From the NCBI GenBank assembly GCA_903922535.1, contig CAIXUF010001340.1, positions 1 through 7,478 of the forward strand: a DNA stretch of 7,478 bases, given 5' to 3'. The notes beneath the pieces are model-generated. The model did no database searches. It was given only the letters and a program-made list of their open reading frames with translations, and had not been told where the DNA came from. This document shows positions 4,854 through 7,478 of the stretch, piece by piece; positions within the stretch are counted from its first letter, which is position 1; each line of letters begins with the position of its first letter. The DNA comes from Candidatus Hydrogenedentota bacterium. GTDB taxonomy: Bacteria; Hydrogenedentota; Hydrogenedentia; Hydrogenedentiales; CAITNO01. Both the position numbers and the translations under genes were made by a program.

Positions 4854-7478
4854 GCGGTTGCTGCTTACGGTCAGCGTGAAGGTCGGCGAATCCTTGGTGG
4901 TTGAATCATCGGACACAACGCACTTGTAATCCCCCGCGTCGTCCGCGGCCGCGGAACTAAACACCAGTGTCGCCGATTCCTCGCCGGACATCGGCGTCCA
5001 ACCGCCGCTGCCATCGCTCTTGTTCCACGCATAGCGCGGCGTTCCAGAGGCGTTGACCGCCTTCACCTCAAACGTCGCCGAACCTCCGACGATAATCGAG
5101 AGCTTCAGGGCACTGACCGCCTGAACCGACAAAACGGGAATTGTTCCCACGGTCACGGTCACACTGATCTCGGCGGGGGAATTGTAGTTGACCGTGTCGG
5201 TGAGGGTGAAGATCACGGGCTGCGGCCCCGTCGCCGAGGGTATCGTGCCCGGCGTCTTGAACGCGAAGCCGCCGGCCACCGCGGCCCCGCTGAAGGGATT
5301 CGTGGCGGCGCCGCCGCTGAGCGTCGAGGCGCTCAGCGCCTGGCCGGAACTGATGGCCGAGGCCGTCGGCGCCGTCAGGTGCGGCGTCGCCTTGCCCACC
5401 GTCACATCCACACCCATTGAAATCTTCTCGGTGGTGGTTGTGTTGGTCGGCGTGAAGGTCACATCGGAATTGTAGGTGCCGACCGCGGGCCGTATCGTGC
5501 CGTCGGTGAAGGCAAAGGTGCCCGGCGTCACGGATGCGCCGTTGGTCAACCATGGCGTCGAGGCGCTGAGCGGTTGGCCGAAGGCAATCGGCGAGGCCGT
5601 TGGCCAGGCGGTGATTGCGGGGATGTCCTTGGTGGTGATCGTGCCGGGGCCCTTGGCCTGGGTTGGCAGGGTGTAGTTGGCCAGGAGTGTGCTGGAGCCG
5701 GTGCCCGGGGCGAAATTGTTCGAGGCCAGCGTGACCGTAATGATGATCCCGGTGCCGGGGTTCATCGAGGCAAACACGCCGGAGGTCTTGGTGACCTTGA
5801 CGGAGTCGCCCGGCGCCACGCCGCTCACGGCGAAGTAGTTCGTCGTCAGTGTGGTGATGGCGGTGCTGCTGTCGTAGTGCTTGGTCGGGTTGTGGACGAC
5901 CGTCGCCGTCAGCGGCGCGGGCGAGATGATTGCGGTCAGTCCGGTCGGCTGGGTCACTGTGTAGTTGCCGGCGTCAGCGCCGGCCAAAGTCCACTGGCCC
6001 ACAACGGTCACCGCGATGGCGGTCACCGACACATCCTTGCTGAAAAAGGTGCCCGTCGTCGGCGCGGTCGCCGTAACTGTGTCCCCGCTGATCACGCCTG
6101 AAAGGGTGGTGCCGCTTATCGTTGCCAAGGTGGTGCCGTCATAGACCTTGTTTGACGCCGCGGCGTCGCTCACCGTCAACGGTTTCGGCGTGATGGCGAA
6201 GGTCACCGGCGCCGCGGCGAGGCTGACGGTGTAGTTCGGGTTGTTGTCCGTCGTCACCGTGCCAAGACTGATGGCATAGGTGCCGACATTCGAGCCCGCA
6301 GCACGGGACAACGTGCCGCTCAGCGTCTCGCTGTACGCCAGCCCGGAAGTCGTGTATGCCAGCGTTGGGTCGGCATCGCCATAAGTCTTGTGCTGGCCCG
6401 CGGTCGGCGTCACCGTCACCGCCTTGGCCGTGATGGAGAAGTTCACCGCGGTGGATGCAAGGCTGATACTGTAGTTCGGATTGTTGGCCGACGTCACCGT
6501 GCCAAGCGTGATGGCATACATGCCGACATCGGAGCCGGCAATGCGGGAGAGCGCGCCTGTCAGCGTGTCGCTGTCCACCAGACCGGAAGTCGTGTACGTC
6601 AGTGTCGGATCGACATCGCCGTAAGTCTTGTGTTGGCCGTTGTTCGGCGTCACCGTCGCCGCCTTGGCCGTGACGGTGAAGTTCACCGTCGTCGGCGCGA
6701 GGGTGACGCTGTAATTCGGGTTGCTGGCCGACGTCACCGTACCCAGCGTGATGGCATACGTGCCCACATTTTCGCCCGCAACGCGGGACAGCACGCCGCT
6801 CAGCGTCTCACTGCCCACCAATGCGGAAGTCGCGTAGGTCAGTGCCGGGTCGTCCGCACCGTAAACCTTCGTCTGTCCGCCGTCGGGAGTCACCGTCACC
6901 GGCTTCGGCGCGATGGCAAAGTTCACCGGCGTCGACGCGAGGCTGACGGTGTAGTTCGGGTTGTTGGCAGACGTCACCGTGCCCAGGCCGATGACATAGT
7001 TGCCCACGTCCGTGCCGGCGGCCCGGGACAGCAGGCCGCTCAGCGTTTCGCTGTACGCCAGGCCCGAAGTCGTGTACGCCAGTAACGGGTCCGCATCACC
7101 GTAAAACTTGCTCTGGCCCGCGGTCGGCGTCACCGTCACCGCCTTGGTTGTGATGGTAAAGTCCACCTCGGTCGCTGCAAGGCTAACGGTGTAGTTCGCG
7201 TTGTTGGCAGACGTCACCGTGCCCAGGCCGATGACGTAGTTGCCCACGTCCGTGCCTGCGGCCCTGGACAGCAGGCCGCTCAATGAAGTGTCGCCGTTGC
7301 CCAGCGGGGTGGTCGTGTAGGCCAGCGTCGGATCGGCGTCGCCGTAAGCCTTGTGCTGGCCCGCGGTCGGCGTCACCGTCACCGCCAGGCGCGTGATGGC
7401 GAAGTTCACCGGTGTCGGATCAAGGCTGACGGTATAGTTCGAATTGTTGGCCGAGGTCACCGTGCCCAGGCCGATGAC
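4767..7478 (-). CDS. Giant MBG/YDG/Ig-like repeat surface protein with CTERM-like tail (5' end outside window)
   Basis: The frame is open from the right edge (7478) to a TAG at 4767-4769, giving 903 residues in the window. The protein begins upstream: the GTG at 7458-7460 is only an internal valine inside an MBG repeat, not a start. Modules in protein order, by base: partial MBG_2 unit 7478-7386; five full MBG_2 units 7385-6183; YDG unit 6182-5916; divergent YDG-like unit 5915-5628; Ig-like modules 5627-5391 and 5390-5145; I-set-like Ig domain 5144-4854; sorting-type tail 4853-4770. Composition is Thr/Ser/Val/Ala/Gly-rich with one cysteine in the visible part, typical of rigid beta-sandwich stalks. 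The role is inferred to be a cell-surface or extracellular-matrix protein, probably adhesive; no catalytic motif is visible. A likely terminator follows the stop by about 40 bases. The absent N-terminus might carry a head domain as in the downstream gene, which cannot be judged here. Confidence 0.93.
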   Translation of the reverse strand, partial: VIGLGTVTSANNSNYTVSLDPTPVNFAITRLAVTVTPTAGQHKAYGDADPTLAYTTTPLGNGDTSLSGLLSRAAGTDVGNYVIGLGTVTSANNANYTVSLAATEVDFTITTKAVTVTPTAGQSKFYGDADPLLAYTTSGLAYSETLSGLLSRAAGTDVGNYVIGLGTVTSANNPNYTVSLASTPVNFAIAPKPVTVTPDGGQTKVYGADDPALTYATSALVGSETLSGVLSRVAGENVGTYAITLGTVTSASNPNYSVTLAPTTVNFTVTAKAATVTPNNGQHKTYGDVDPTLTYTTSGLVDSDTLTGALSRIAGSDVGMYAITLGTVTSANNPNYSISLASTAVNFSITAKAVTVTPTAGQHKTYGDADPTLAYTTSGLAYSETLSGTLSRAAGSNVGTYAISLGTVTTDNNPNYTVSLAAAPVTFAITPKPLTVSDAAASNKVYDGTTLATISGTTLSGVISGDTVTATAPTTGTFFSKDVSVTAIAVTVVGQWTLAGADAGNYTVTQPTGLTAIISPAPLTATVVHNPTKHYDSSTAITTLTTNYFAVSGVAPGDSVKVTKTSGVFASMNPGTGIIITVTLASNNFAPGTGSSTLLANYTLPTQAKGPGTITTKDIPAITAWPTASPIAFGQPLSASTPWLTNGASVTPGTFAFTDGTIRPAVGTYNSDVTFTPTNTTTTEKISMGVDVTVGKATPHLTAPTASAISSGQALSASTLSGGAATNPFSGAAVAGGFAFKTPGTIPSATGPQPVIFTLTDTVNYNSPAEISVTVTVGTIPVLSVQAVSALKLSIIVGGSATFEVKAVNASGTPRYAWNKSDGSGGWTPMSGEESATLVFSSAAADDAGDYKCVVSDDSTTKDSPTFTLTVSSNRVPVVGLAGLAALAAALGLGGAARQRRRR
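4854..5627 (-). other. Three Ig-like modules before the C-terminal tail
   Basis: Modules 5627-5391 (I-P-A-I-T, P-T-A, F-G-Q-P-L-S-A-S-T, V-T-F-T-P-T-N) and 5390-5145 (P-T-A, S-G-Q-A-L-S-A-S-T-L-S-G-G, G-G-F-A-F, N-Y-N-S-P-A) belong to the bacterial Ig-like stalk type. The third (5144-4854) resembles an I-set Ig domain: V-G-G-S-A-T-F-E-V, the core tryptophan in Y-A-W-N-K, and D-D-A-G-D-Y-K-C-V-V with the F-strand tyrosine and cysteine. The B-strand position that normally holds the partner cysteine is valine, so the usual disulfide cannot form. Confidence 0.75.
5628..6182 (-). repeat. Two YDG-type units, one regular and one divergent
   Basis: The first unit (6182-5916) is a regular YDG repeat: P-L-T-V-S-D-A-A-A-S-N-K-V-Y-D-G-T-T, then G-N-Y-T-V-T-Q-P-T-G-L-T-A. 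It is closest to the first YDG unit of the left-hand gene (S-N-A-A-A-S-N-K-V-Y-D-G, and G-A-D-A-G-N-Y-T-V-T-Q-P). The second (5915-5628) begins PLTATVVHNPTKHYDSST and ends LLANYTLPTQ and GPGTITTK, matching the divergent unit of the left-hand gene at 1254-976. Here the Y-D-G motif has become Y-D-S. Confidence 0.85.
6183..7478 (-). repeat. MBG_2-type tandem repeat array (five full units and one partial)
   Basis: Units in protein order: partial 7478-7386, then 7385-7143 (81 residues), 7142-6903, 6902-6663, 6662-6423 and 6422-6183 (80 residues each). Every unit starts [AP]-[VA]-T-V-T-P-x-x-G-Q-x-K-x-Y-G and contains D-P-x-L-x-Y, L-S-R-x-A-G and G-T-V-T-[ST]-x-x-N-x-N-Y, ending V-x-F-x-[IV]. The 81-residue unit carries one extra residue in its PLGNGDTSLSG loop, where the others have GLAYSETLSG or similar. 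This is the MBG domain of YGX type, a stalk repeat of exported bacterial proteins. The almost exact period of 240 bases and high identity point to recent expansion. Confidence 0.9.

Noticed and set aside
5068..5553. Minus-strand 161-codon frame inside the right-hand gene
   Set aside because: It overlaps the Ig-like modules in a different phase, and its composition (Arg, His, Asp) is that of a shifted frame.
5574..6101. Plus-strand open frame of 175 codons
   Set aside because: It is fully antisense to the confirmed YDG/Ig-like region of the right-hand gene, with a Gly/Arg-rich shadow composition.
6390..7085. Plus-strand open frame (231 codons) with Arg/His-rich repeats
   Set aside because: It is the antisense shadow of the MBG array with the same 240-base period; composition is not protein-like.

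Overview
The window is G+C-rich bacterial DNA carrying parts of two very long, repeat-rich secreted protein genes. Both are on the minus strand, in tandem. Neither is complete here: the upstream gene (right side) enters with its 5' end outside the window, and the downstream gene (left side) runs off the left edge still open. No RNA gene, mobile element, CRISPR array or metabolic gene was seen.

Right side, 4767-7478 (minus): the last 903 residues of a surface protein. In protein order it has one partial and five full ~80-residue MBG_2-type units (motif K.YGDADP), two YDG-type units, two bacterial Ig-like modules, an I-set-like Ig domain, and a C-terminal tripartite tail (VP motif, hydrophobic helix, Arg-rich end) resembling PEP-CTERM/IPTL-CTERM-type sorting signals.

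Middle, 4441-4766: an intergenic stretch of 326 bases. It holds an 11-bp perfect hairpin just after the right-hand gene (likely terminator), a TTGACA-N17-TACCCT promoter candidate, a leader of roughly 130 bases, and a good ribosome binding site for the left-hand gene.

Left side, 1-4440 (minus): the first 1480 residues of a second giant secreted protein, uninterrupted by stops. It has a signal peptide, a ~235-residue N-terminal head of unknown family, a divergent InlB-type repeat, a Listeria-Bacteroides (Flg_new) repeat, one MBG_2 unit, six YDG repeats plus a divergent YDG unit, an Ig-like module, and a resumed YDG array reaching the window edge.

The two proteins share the module order MBG_2 > YDG > divergent YDG > 'IPxIT' Ig-like. 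One has expanded the MBG part and the other the YDG part. The simplest reading is a pair of paralogous, stalk-like surface adhesins or matrix proteins. The taxon cannot be fixed from this window. High G+C, MBG/YDG/Flg_new mosaics and a CTERM-like tail would fit an environmental Verrucomicrobiota (Opitutaceae-like) or a related Gram-negative; this is a low-confidence guess.
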